Assembly: GCA_027575765.1 (NCBI GenBank)
Contig: JANBPT010000557.1
Location: 1-30,879 of the forward strand
Length of the DNA: 30,879 bases
From: Tieghemiomyces parasiticus
Lineage: Eukaryota; Kickxellomycota; Dimargaritomycetes; Dimargaritales; Dimargaritaceae
Reading direction: 5' to 3'
Position numbers and translations under genes: made by a program. Position 1 is the first letter of the stretch. Every line of letters begins with the position of its first letter. The notes beneath the pieces were generated by a model. That model did no database searches and was not told the origin of the DNA. It saw only the letters and a program-made list of their open reading frames with translations. Of this stretch, positions 20,911-30,832 are shown one piece after another.

Positions 20911-23900
20911 GGTGATAGAGGGTAGAGGAGGGCTAGGACTCGTGGGGTGTGATGTGGTAAAAGAGATTGTGAGCTGTGGAAGAGAGAGTGATTGCGAAAG
21001 CGGCTGATTGAGCGTTGTAGGTGGTGATGAGTTGGTACAGTGGGCAGGAAACAATGCAGTATTTATCTCTTCGAGGAGATGGTGCAGTCTGGCGCTGGCA
21101 AACTAGCAAGGCTGGGACGGAGCCCGGTTTGGGGCCTTACGCGTGATGCGCTAATGGTACGCTCACTCTGACGTGCCACGGCTTGTTCCGAGGGAAGTGT
21201 GTGACGCCGCAGTCGACGTAAACACTGGCTGCGTCGTGACCCACCGATGCTAGTCGGACTAGGTTTCCAATTAGAAAGCCCACAGGGACGGGATGATGAG
21301 GCCAAGAAACGGAGAAGGGAGTAGGGGGAAGACGACTGTGAGTTGTAGATTGTGGCAGTGCTGCGCCCAGTGTCAATCCCACACTAACCGCCATCTCGCC
21401 CCGTCAACGGCTGCACAGGGCCGAACAATCGGCCCCCACTGCGGCCACAACAAACTCCCCTGAGGAGGATGATTCCCAGCACGATAAGCCATATCCTCTC
21501 ACACTAGTCGCTTTTCTATTGTGAGACTCTCCGGCAGTTACTCGTTGCTTACTGCGGTGACTAGCGGTTCACCTGGATCACACATACTCCGACCAGCTGC
21601 TACACTGCCATTGCTCATCCGTAACAGTCGCTGATTACTTGCTTAAGAAATTGTGGGAATCGAAGGCCCAGGTTCTTCCTAATCGGCTACTGTTACGGGG
21701 TACTATGGGCCAAAGCGGGCTGTTGTCGCTTGGGCCTTCCGGGGTGGTCCCTTGGCGCGTACCTTACTGCGGCACTGGGACTGATAGGCAAAGGAACAGA
21801 ACTGCGGTGTGCCAGGGTCTAGAGGCTGCAGTACGTGAGAGGGGCAATTCAGTCCGCCGTCATTCCGTCGGTCTTTGGTGAGCCAGTAACCAAAGTTACT
21901 CGACCATTCGCCCTGTGGTAATTGTGCGATCTCTAGTTCGCTAGAGAATGCAGGGCCACTGTCACAATACCGCCACCGCCAGATACGATCAAGCCTCGGA
22001 CCGGTACCCGGTAGTCACCGGGCCTTGCCATGATCCACTAGCTGCTTCGGTGAATCAGGACAGGCTTTGTGATCTACCGGGCTCACCAGCCTCCACTGCT
22101 GGGCCACTCTCACGGTCCGCTACGGCTCCCTATGGGGCCGAAATCTCGAATCGTGGGCAAGGATTTCTAGAAGGACGGGCGATCAATATCTATCTTGTTA
22201 GCGTGGTGGCAGTATCCAAGTCAGGCTAAAACGTAAGAGCCCTTGCCAGTACAGTGATGATCAGTTGTCCAATGATTATTTTGTCAACCTTCCATAGGTA
22301 TCCAATATGTCAAGACGAACCCCGCCTTAGTTCTTCGTTGGGGTTCCAAAAGACTCATTGTCTCGTGAGTCGGCTCGCCTACAGCACTTCCACCCCCCCA
22401 GCCCTACCTGCGTAATTTACGCAACTCATACCCAACCGGTCTTTAGTGATCTGTGTCTGTTTTCAAGCAGTGCCCAACTTGCATGACCAGCTCGTACCAG
22501 GCAGTTCTAAGTGTGAGAATCAGGAAGGTAGCTACGCAGCTTGGTAGCCCACCCCAACTATCTTACCAAAGGCAATTATAGTCAGTCAGTGGCTAAGGCC
22601 TTGGACCTGGCATCGTGAGTGAACTAGCTTCGCGTTGGGGTGCCAGAAGGGAGGGGTGCGCTGATGCAAGTAGGACCAAGTGAGAATAACCCCGACCAAG
22701 CTCGTCGGAGCCGGCGCACGCCCAACCGCATCGGAGAGTGGGGGAAGGGGCACGATAACCGAACGCCACCTTTTACATACGGGGGACATGGGTCTCGCCT
22801 GGCATCTCTTTAAGCACTAGTGGCCATTTGATTCGTCACTCCCTTTAGCTCCACAAAAGAACGCCCGCTGCCGGTAGAGGAATGGTTGTATCAGTATAGG
22901 GCAGTGCGAATGTTGATGGGGTGGCTGCTTTTCATAATTCAATGCTGTCTTCCCCCTCCAACGCGCTGTATCATTAACCAAGTTGCGTGTGCGTAGTCAA
23001 CTCAGGGGTTTAGACGATGTAGGGTGGGTCCGGTACTTCCGCGTCAAGCAATGGTGTACCAGTGCAGATCATTTGCAGCGCGACCTTTGCCTGTACAAGT
23101 CAGAGAGGGGGGAGGGAAATTGGCAGGCGCACTTCTCCCAACGAAATTCCAACGGTGGGGCTGCAGAATGACGTCTTCGATGTGAGAGCACGCCTTTGGT
23201 GTAAGGTTGCCCAGCAGCTGATCACCCAGGTAAAAATAACCTTAAATTTTAATGAGCTACACAGCGTGGTAATTAATTACAGCGCACCGGCTCATAAGGA
23301 TAGACCGGCCCACGAAGCTGAATAATCTGAAATGCTCAGCCTATAGCCATGGTCATGTCAACACTCACCAGATTGTTCCTACTCACGGAGCCAAAAAAAA
23401 AGTACCTAGATGCACTTGGCCTCTGGTCTTTCCGCAACGGCCTGTCAGGCAGAAAAGTGAAGTCGTAAGGGCGACTAAGTCGCGGCAAGCTTATGAGGAG
23501 GCCATGGTATTCAATTGAATTGGGAGTCGTGCGTTGTAGTGTTGCCACCGCCAGAATTGTGTCATGATATCGCCAAGCCTCGGTACTTAATAGCCTTCAC
23601 CAACGCACCGTGTTCACTAACCGTTGGCTCGTCAGTGCTGCTTACTCAGAGAGTACTCTACTCGTAAATAGTGACGACGGGGCGCATCCCCGCCTGCGGG
23701 AACATGGCAACCATGATCCTTAGAGTCGTAATCCAGGCACATTTGTAAGCACCGAGAACGCCAGGTATGGTTGTGATGTGTAGGTTTTAATCATTATTGG
23801 TTCACAATAGGGCTACGTACCGCCAGATGGGGGTGCGGGGTTCTCCCCCCCCCCCCTCCACCCCTGACGGGATGCGCGCACTGGCTACGCGGCCATCGTT

Positions 23901-23918
23901 ACCATTCCTCTCCGACCA
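20911..23918. other. Gene-poor region upstream of the second Hsp20-like gene
   Basis: Three kilobases without a supportable gene. The first 200 nt should be the promoter of the second Hsp20-like gene. Short frames (21137-21394, 21639-21881, 21948-22229, 22586-22789, 22983-23325, 23336-23548) have no recognisable domains and differ in base use from the genes of the window. A run of 12 C lies at 23845-23856, just beyond the uS13m 3' end. No transposase, reverse transcriptase or long terminal repeats were recognised. Confidence 0.55.
21060..21066 (-). promoter_or_regulatory. Possible TATA element of the second Hsp20-like gene
   Basis: ATAAATA on the minus strand lies about 150 nt upstream of the ATG at 20910 in GC-rich surroundings. 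It sits at a position similar to the TATA-like element upstream of the paralogous gene. Support is positional only. Confidence 0.3.
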
Positions 23919-24347
23919 TCACTGCTCCTTGGCCATCCCGAACCACGAAGCCAGGGACGCCAAGGGTCGCTGAGGGAAGACATGGTAGCCGCGACGGAAG
24001 GTCTTGGAGTTGAGTTTACGAGCGGTCTTGGCATTATTACGCGTATTCTGACCATGTACTGGCAACCCTAAGAAATGGCGACGGCCTCGGTAGGTACCCA
24101 TAGTACGTAGCCGGGTGATGTTCTCGCGGACCTGCCGCCGGAGATCAGCCTCCAGGGTCATCTTGGATAGAATGCCGCTGAGCTCATTGAGCTGCGTCTC
24201 GTTCAGATCCTGCAGCTTGCACTGCCGGTGGATGCTCATCCGGTGGCAGATACCTTCGGCCGTCTTCGGTCCGATGCCGTAGAAATAGGTCAGCGCGACG
24301 CTGAGGATCTTCTGATCCGGGAGGTTGACGCCGAGGAGGTGCAGCAT
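23919..24347 (-). CDS. SWS2: Mitochondrial small-subunit ribosomal protein uS13m
   Basis: This protein belongs to the head of the mitochondrial small ribosomal subunit, where uS13 contacts the large subunit and tRNA. The intronless gene gives 142 residues, nearly the length of yeast Sws2 (143). Visible family blocks are GVNLPDQK near the N-terminus, the helix-two-turn-helix segment LTYFYGIGPKTAEGICHRM, and the C-terminal RNA-binding block GTYRGRRHFLGLPVHGQ followed by TRNNAKTARK. The NTRNNAKTARK ending with a short tail marks the mitochondrial form; the cytosolic protein has a different, longer shape. The start MLHLLGVN coincides with the family start, so any targeting signal must be within the mature N-terminus, as in yeast. 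The gene is transcribed in the same direction as TEN1, which lies upstream with a gap of about 520 nt. Confidence 0.94.
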   Translation of the reverse strand: MLHLLGVNLPDQKILSVALTYFYGIGPKTAEGICHRMSIHRQCKLQDLNETQLNELSGILSKMTLEADLRRQVRENITRLRTMGTYRGRRHFLGLPVHGQNTRNNAKTARKLNSKTFRRGYHVFPQRPLASLASWFGMAKEQ

Positions 24348-24866
24348 GTTGGTAATCGCCGACCAGGTGGTTGAGGGTGGCTATGAAATGGAAAAGTGAA
24401 GGAGGGACGTTGATGGACAGGGTGAACAGGGCGCCGGGTAAAGGGGAATGCGGTCAGAAGCACCTCAGATCGAATGGCGGGTGGAATCGTGTGATAGACA
24501 ATGTTGGGCTGTGTGGCACGGCAAGTCGCGGATCGGTTTTCGTGTGGATCGCTCAAGCTTAAGCTGCTTTGGCCAGACTGTGGGTCTTAACCTGGGTAGG
24601 ATGATTTTAGGTTGGGACGGGTTTTTAGCTAGGTGGGCCGAACCACTACACCGCCGGTTCTCATGTTTGTCACCAGGTGTCTTCAAGTACGGTTTTACTT
24701 ATTCGGGGGCATCTTCGGACCCGTGACGGCCAGTATTGTCCTAATCGAGATTATTAATTATTTAGCTGTTAAGAATAACGGAGACACAGAGATCAAGATA
24801 TTGAGAGAAATGATACAGAACGTGATGGGGGCTCTCAGATTGTTATAGTAACCAGGAAAAGGTAGA
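24348..24866. other. Promoter region of uS13m and 3' region of TEN1
   Basis: About 520 nt between two genes on the minus strand. It is A+T-rich near 24740-24800, which suits the 3' region of TEN1. No gene is seen; the frames at 24448-24726 and 24633-24848 carry no known motif. Confidence 0.5.
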
Positions 24867-25708
24867 TTATACGCTGGCCGCACTCCACGTCTTTTCAAAG
24901 TCCCGGCGAATCTCAAGCGCTGTCTTGTAGAGCGCTAGATCGATACCGTCGACACAGCGGATGATGCGCGCCCGGAGAACAGGGATGGCCACCGAGTGGT
25001 GAGGACGTAAGGTCTCCGGGAGCAGAGAGGAATCCTTTAGTAGCCAGGCAAAATGAGGAACGGATAAGAGAGGTCATGTTGTTAAGTATACCCGTCCATC
25101 AGGCATTGGGCTTGAGATATGCCGGCGATCGAACGACGAAGCTGTTCGATCATCAATCCCGGCTAAACAGTTCACACACGTACCAGCTACAGTAGACGCT
25201 AATTTACTTACCTCGAGTTTCTCCACTTCACCGATCAGCATGAGAGTGGAACCCAGGTGATATCCAAAGTCGCCCAACAGTTTGGTATCGACGAGCAGCC
25301 CGTCCGTGTCTTCCACAACTGCTAGATCATCCGCTACAATGTAATCGTTCAGGCTGCAAACAAGGTATTGGGGGGCAAGGTGAGGAAATGTTGACTAAGT
25401 TCAAACTCGGAAAGCTTGAGTAGTAGCTCGATACGGTCGACCAATTCGTGCGACAAGAGGCGTTTATCATAAGGTAACTATTTTGCTGTCTGAGGCACCA
25501 TGCTGCAGCACCAACCTCCCCCCGCGATCAAGGGAAGCGTCGCTCCCATCGCGGAACGAAATGGAAAGGCCGGGATATTAACCCCTCTCCACAGTGTAGG
25601 CAGTCGGGTCACTTACACTCCGACGACCCGGGCCTGTCGTCCAAACCATTCGGCCGGGGTTTGCGCAATGTCGCGGACGAGCGCAATGGCTGCGTGGGAA
25701 TTGGACAT
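24867..25708 (-). CDS. TEN1: CST telomere-capping complex subunit Ten1
   Basis: Ten1 is the small OB-fold subunit of the CST complex (Cdc13/Ctc1-Stn1-Ten1) that protects telomere ends and helps polymerase alpha fill in the C-strand. Three exons, 25708-25617, 25353-25212 and 25034-24867, give 133 residues, close to human TEN1 (123). Donors are GTAAGT twice; acceptors are TTTGCAG and ACTAAAG; all phases agree. The OB strands read ARVVGVLNDYIVADDLAVVEDTDGLLVDT and HLGSTLMLIGEVEK, then VAIPVLRARIIRCVDG and the C-terminal helix IDLALYKTALEIRRDF, a combination typical of the TEN1 family rather than of RPA3. RPA3 (Rpa14) is the main alternative because it shares the OB fold, but it lacks the RARIIRCVDGIDLALY-type ending. 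The second intron carries a perfect 8-bp inverted repeat. Confidence 0.8.
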
Positions 25709-26595
25709 GGTCAATGGCTAGAGAGATTCGGTGACGGCAAGAGATGTCAGTCCACGAAATGAGCGGAATGCGAATGTATTAGTGAGTGGGAAGGGTGTGG
25801 CCGTGGCAGTGTACCGCTTAGTTAGGCGGGGTTGGTCAAGGCATTTGTAGTTGGCGTACATATCCTACACTGGTAGCCCCCAGTTGGATATCCAAGCAGA
25901 CCGCTGTGGGTAGCACCTAGTTCTTTGAATTTGTTGGATAGCATCAACTGTGTCCCCCACTGGCTTTTCGCAGACCAAAATTATATCTAAGAATGGGGTT
26001 CTGTAGCGCTAACACGCTGACCTTGTTATCATCTGGTGATTAGACCGTCACGGTACGGCCTTGGGACCTTTAGGCTCTTGGAAGAGCCGTCTACTATCGC
26101 TGGTGGAACTCATTGGATAGCTACGGTGGATAGCTGGCTAGCCCAGCACAAGCCCCTGTGCTCTGCAATTTGAAATGATTTCCCACGTGATATAATTATT
26201 TTGGCCACTAGTGAGCAAAGCAGTCCGACTGTGTGAGCAGTTTCCGCAGAAGCAGCCCATTGTTTACTTGGACTGCGATTAAGCACATTGATGCGCTTAT
26301 TCCTACGTCTCCGTTTGTTGACGCTGAGTCGTACCTGGACTAACGGCTACGTATCAGAACGCTTCCGCTCCGCCTCGTATCGGCCAACCCCCCGGATTTT
26401 ACAACTCCGCGCCCTCTTTGACCCTTGCTCGGTTGCGACCCTTTCTGGCTCACCCAAAACCTGTGGATTTCTTCGACGCTTCTCTATTTCTTGCCTTCTT
26501 TCACATCCGGCCTGAGCCCCCCCAACTTGTGGTCATCACTACCCGCTTCTTTTCGTATCCCTCTTCTCCACTGCTACCGTATCCCCTCTGGTACC
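25709..26595. other. Divergent promoter region of TEN1 and haspin
   Basis: These 0.9 kb lie between two genes that start in opposite directions. A CACGTG palindrome occurs at 26184-26189. From about 26300 the sequence becomes pyrimidine-rich, consistent with a leader for haspin. The haspin frame remains open upstream to 26425, but no ATG occurs in that extension. The frame at 26288-26515 is unremarkable. Confidence 0.5.
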
Positions 26596-28845
26596 ATGGC
26601 TACCCCGCCGACCCGTAGGGTCAAGACCTACGGCAAGCGGGCCCAGACCCGGCTGATCCGTGGTGGCGGTCCCCAGTCCCGCTCGGAACAGCTGTGGCAG
26701 GACATGCTGCTTGGGTCACCCCAGGCGAATAAACTGAAGACGGGTCAGCTGGGGCGGATATCTGTGCCCTCTGTCAAAAGTTTAGGCTCGACCCTCTCAC
26801 CGGTTGCGGTGCGTCCAATCCACTCCAAGCGGGTACCCCGTCGAGTATTCAGTACGCGCCGGAAACAGCAGCGTCCGGTGATTATTTCGAGTAGCGCGTC
26901 CGCTAGTGCCTCGACGTCCACCACGCCGTTACGGTCGCCCGCGTCCAAGTCGCTCATTCTCACCACACCACCGGCCGCTCCGATTTACGTGTTAGACTCC
27001 ACTCATAATACCTCATCGGAGCCTTCCTTACCAAATACTCCAGTCCGCCCACCGCGCCAGCGGTCGCCAAGTCGGACCCAAACCTCCTTGGGCCCGGCTG
27101 CATGTGCTATTTTGGTCTCAGACTCGGAAGCCGATTTCAGTTTTGACGGCACTAACCAGGACTCGTTCACCCAGGACGCCGACCGAGCCGTCGATATTCA
27201 GACTCGGGCGGGGATGGCGGGAGACATTGAACGGTTACTTGATGACCGGCTCGCGTCGTTCCTGGCCCAGTCTCCGATTTCATCGCCCGGTGTGCCGTGT
27301 CGGGTCGCTACCCCTGCTCCCGGGGCCAGTGGGCTACCTACACCCCCACACCCTGCCATGATACTGGACCACCATTGCACTCCCGCCCGACCCTTCGGAT
27401 CGAGGCTCAGCCTGCTAGGGACCGAGATCGTTAGTCTGGTGAGTTCTGGCGAAGATGACGAGCCCAAGGCCCGATCGGTAGCGGAGCTACCTTTGGCTTT
27501 GGAGGAGGTCGATGCGGCCGCAGCTGAGCCGGAACCTGAGTTGCCTATGGATCTTAACCAGCTCGACGAGGCGGTGGCAGCCCTTCACCTTGGTCCACTT
27601 GAGCTCGAGACGGCAGAATCTGTATTACCGGACTTGTGTCACTTCGCCGCCCGCCGTACAGTCCGTCGTGACCACCTGCTTCTCATCTGCAATCAGTCGG
27701 AGCCACTCGGGTTCGAAGCCTTGCTCGGCCCGACGTTCCTTACCGGGGCGTGCAAACTAGGCGAATCCACGTTTTCGGAGGTTTTCACCGGCGCCATCAC
27801 GACGTCCGCGGGAATGACGGTACCCAACGCGGTTGTAAAGATCGTCCCGTTCGGTGGTGGACTTAAAGTGCGGGTGAACGGCGCGAAACAGACCACCTTC
27901 CGGGATATTTACCAGGAAATGTGCGTAAGCTGGCTCCTGGGCTACTGGCCGCAGTACCGGCAGGTCCACACCGATCGGACAGCGGTCAGTACCGGTGCCC
28001 CTGATCAGAATGGTAGCTGTACCTCAACAATTGGCGATAGCTGGAATTTTGTCGCCGTGCACTGCATGGGCGTCTGCACCGGCGCATACCCTGCACCCCT
28101 GCTGGCGGCCTGGGATGCCTGGCAAACTGAGAACCCCACGGAATGCTGGAACGCCCGTCCGGACTTTTTTCCCGAGGACCAACTCTACGCCGTGTTTGGA
28201 CTGGCCCACGCCGGCACCCCCGTGGCAAAGTTCCAATTTAACGACGTGGCCCAGATGCAGAGTCTCCTTCTCCAGCTGGCCTGCAGCCTGGCACTCGCCG
28301 AGACCGAATTGGAATTCGAGCACCGCGACCTGCACTGGGACAACGTCCTGCTGGCCCCGGCCGACCCCACCACAGCGTCGAAAACGATGACCTACACCGT
28401 CCACGGCGCGAACGCTACCCGCCCGTTCCGTTGTACTGTGCCGACCCACGGCCTCCGAGTCACGGTGATTGACTATACCTTGTCTCGCGTGCGCACCCCC
28501 GCCGGCCACACCTTGTTTGTCAACATCACCGACGAGGATATTTTCACGGGTCAGGGTGACCGCCAGTACGACGTGTATCGAGAGATGCGCCAGGCTAATG
28601 CAAGCAACTGGCAGGCTTTCCAGCCGCAGTCCAATGTGCGGTGGTTCGTGTATCTTGTTGACAAACTGCTGACGGTCAAGTGCGGAGAGGGCGTGGAGGC
28701 GGCAGATCTAGTCCAACCGGCTTACCTTGGTGAGCCGGAACGATTGTGTGCCGAGCTGGGTACATACGCCAGTGTAGCCGACTTGGTCGCCGGTAATAGC
28801 CTTGCCGAGTTTTTCCATTTGCCCGCCTACTCTGTCGAACTGTGA
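26596..28845 (+). CDS. HASPIN: Haspin-type histone H3 Thr3 kinase
   Basis: Haspin phosphorylates histone H3 on Thr3 in mitosis, which recruits the chromosomal passenger complex to centromeres. The single exon encodes 749 residues. The first ATG of the frame lies in the context GTACCATGG. The N-terminal 370 residues are low-complexity and Ser/Pro-rich, starting with RRVKTYGKRAQ, which resembles the Pds5-binding YSR-type motif of haspin and WAPL (inference). The kinase domain runs from about 380 to the end: a glycine loop reduced to GESTFSEV (389-396), Lys415 in NAVVKIVPF, the helix EMCVSWLLG, the catalytic EHRDLHWDN (575-583) and the haspin-specific VIDYTLSR (624-631) in place of DFG. The ending DEDIFTGQGDRQYDVYR and SNVRWFVYLVDKLL are haspin hallmarks. 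Catalytic residues are intact. Confidence 0.95.
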   Translation: MATPPTRRVKTYGKRAQTRLIRGGGPQSRSEQLWQDMLLGSPQANKLKTGQLGRISVPSVKSLGSTLSPVAVRPIHSKRVPRRVFSTRRKQQRPVIISSSASASASTSTTPLRSPASKSLILTTPPAAPIYVLDSTHNTSSEPSLPNTPVRPPRQRSPSRTQTSLGPAACAILVSDSEADFSFDGTNQDSFTQDADRAVDIQTRAGMAGDIERLLDDRLASFLAQSPISSPGVPCRVATPAPGASGLPTPPHPAMILDHHCTPARPFGSRLSLLGTEIVSLVSSGEDDEPKARSVAELPLALEEVDAAAAEPEPELPMDLNQLDEAVAALHLGPLELETAESVLPDLCHFAARRTVRRDHLLLICNQSEPLGFEALLGPTFLTGACKLGESTFSEVFTGAITTSAGMTVPNAVVKIVPFGGGLKVRVNGAKQTTFRDIYQEMCVSWLLGYWPQYRQVHTDRTAVSTGAPDQNGSCTSTIGDSWNFVAVHCMGVCTGAYPAPLLAAWDAWQTENPTECWNARPDFFPEDQLYAVFGLAHAGTPVAKFQFNDVAQMQSLLLQLACSLALAETELEFEHRDLHWDNVLLAPADPTTASKTMTYTVHGANATRPFRCTVPTHGLRVTVIDYTLSRVRTPAGHTLFVNITDEDIFTGQGDRQYDVYREMRQANASNWQAFQPQSNVRWFVYLVDKLLTVKCGEGVEAADLVQPAYLGEPERLCAELGTYASVADLVAGNSLAEFFHLPAYSVEL

Positions 28846-28954
28846 GGGACCTTAGCTAAGACTTGTGTGTGGTACGTGTGGAGGTTCAGCAGCGGCTAGG
28901 CTCCACACTTTGACTCAACCATCAGGCACTTTTGGTACTGTACATCTTTGCACT

Positions 28955-28960
28955 AATAAA
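28955..28960 (+). terminator. Candidate polyadenylation signal of haspin
   Basis: AATAAA lies about 110 nt after the haspin stop and is followed by a T-rich stretch, the usual arrangement for a 3' end signal. Confidence 0.5.
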
Positions 28961-30419
28961 CCACTTATTTTATTACTGGACGCTGGGCGTCCTAGCGAAA
29001 GTCCAACGGTCTCGGTCCCGGGAGATTGTGGGGAGGCGGAACTGTGAGGGTATATCGCAGTCCAATAGAGTGCAACGAAGCCCACTGGGAATGCGCCATA
29101 AATGGTGTGCGATGGTAATAGGGTCAACAGCCCGCCAGCTGTGAAAAATACGCAGGTTCCAGTCCCCCACTCACCCAGCTGGAGTGGTTAACAGTAACCC
29201 TTTTCCAGAGTAGCCGCCGGTGTGAGATTAAGAGGTGGGACACCATATAAGGCAGGAGCTACTCGGATGTGCCGGACATGTGCCGCGCAAAGGTCGCTGC
29301 TATTCGTTGGATCCTACCGCCCATGTGGACCAGTGGGCGGAGGGGGGCTGTGCCGCCGACCCAATCGAAGAGCCCGGCTCCAGTGGTGGTGTTCCGCCCT
29401 ATTGGCCTACCTGGGAGGGAAGGGGGACACAATGGCCGCTGCAGGTATGGCGTCCACCCACCCTGCTAATGTGATGCGGCCGCGGAGCGCGCGTAGACAT
29501 TGCCGGGGAAAGAGGGGGGAGAGGTCGCCGTGGATGGGACTATTACGTGCTGGGATGGGTTGAACGCTGGGCTGCTGACAATCGGCCAATGGTTCCATTT
29601 CAGGACAACTGGGGACTCGTCCAGTTGGTTGGCTAGAGTGGGGAGGGCGGAACCTCCGACGTGGGGACATTCTTTTCCGGTTGGAATTTTGGACGCAGTC
29701 ACGCGCTGCTCGTGTCAATCTGTGCCGCTGCTATGGTGAAGGGGGGGGGTGCCGGACGAAACCAGGCCCGCCTTCAGTCGTCCGGCTACCTTACAGGTGC
29801 TGGCTATATCACTCGTAGCGCATAGTCTTGCTGCAGGCTCAGAAAGCAGATGTCGGCTTTTTACGCTGTGACGGTGTGCACCAATTTCACCTGCCGTGAT
29901 GCCCCTTTCGGACGCTTGGGGTGCGACCCTGTGCTGCTGTGTTAAACGGGCAGTGGCCATTGAGACTATCGGATGCAACGCACACATGCGACCACACTGG
30001 TGGCATCGGCCGCTAGGAGGCCGGACTAGGCGTTGGGAAAGGGATCGGGAAACAATGGGGTGGAGGGCAGTAAGGCTGGACAGCGTGCCATATCCGCACG
30101 CCACCACTGGAAACTAAAATGTCGCATGTGAAGGCAAGGGAGAGGTGTCCGAGAGCGAACCTTGACATCCAGTCAACGCATCGGGGTCCCGTGGGAAGGA
30201 GGGTTACTGAGCATATGTCCTTCGTTGGCTGCTCTCCATTTCCCTCTCCTGTCATGCCCCGTACTCTGCGCAGACAGTCCGAACTGCTCGGATCCTGTGT
30301 CCACTCCTACTCCTCATGCCGCATGACCAGAGACCACCGCCCCCTGCCAGAGCACCGCTCTGCGCTCGTCGCGTCCCATGCGGGGCCCTGCGGACGCTAG
30401 CTCTTGATTCCCAGCTAGC

Positions 30420-30427
30420 TATATAAG
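30420..30427 (+). promoter_or_regulatory. TATA box of the gene starting at 30833
   Basis: TATATAAG is a near-perfect TATA element in GC-rich DNA, about 400 nt upstream of the ATG at 30833, and is followed by a long pyrimidine-rich leader. Confidence 0.5.
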
Positions 30428-30832
30428 TATTGCCTGCCAGGTGGTCTACGAAGGTAGCCCAAGTTTCCAACACCTACGACCTACACTTTATCGGCTCTTT
30501 CTTTCCCGCCGACTCGCCTGGCATCCGTGTCGCCCTGCGCTTCGCGACATTCAACCACCCTGCCTCATCAGCCTCCATAGCCTCCATTCGTCTGACTGCC
30601 CATAACTACGCCCACTACTGCCCCTTACACAATCCCTGGCTGTCAAAGCAATCTTCTCCCGCATTCCGGCCTCGCACAACCTCCCCACCACCTTCCCATA
30701 GCCGCCTACCACCCACACCTCCTTCCTGTCCCTAGCCCGACCTCTGCTTTCTAGCCCGCTACTCTATTTTCTTCCGCTACAGCCTTCTACCTACACCCCA
30801 CCTTTCAACTAGCGTCCAACCGCACCACTACC

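Larger units (their letters stand above)
28846..30832. other. Gene-poor region downstream of haspin and promoter of the next gene
   Basis: Two kilobases without a supportable gene. The first 150 nt hold the haspin 3' end. Frames at 29222-29563, 29407-29718 and 29715-30107 have no motifs. From 30471 to 30832 the + strand becomes strongly C- and T-rich, as expected of a fungal 5' leader; a leader intron there cannot be excluded. Confidence 0.55.

Noticed and set aside
21930..21947. Seven-bp perfect hairpin with a TTCG loop
   Set aside because: A stem of this length is expected about once or twice by chance in 30 kb, and it is not next to any gene.
23845..23856. Run of 12 C next to the uS13m 3' end
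   Set aside because: Simple homopolymer; no evidence of function and a likely site of sequencing uncertainty.
26073..26088. Near-palindrome with a 7-bp stem (GGCTCTT/AAGAGCC)
   Set aside because: Short and isolated; consistent with chance, with no matching copy noticed elsewhere.
28471..28479. DYT in place of the DFG motif in haspin, taken at first as a lost catalytic motif
   Set aside because: DYT is the normal form in the haspin family, so it is not a defect.
29222..29563. 113-codon open frame downstream of haspin
   Set aside because: Overlaps two other open frames in GC-rich DNA, with no recognisable domain. A Cys-rich look suggested a zinc knuckle at first, but the spacing does not fit.
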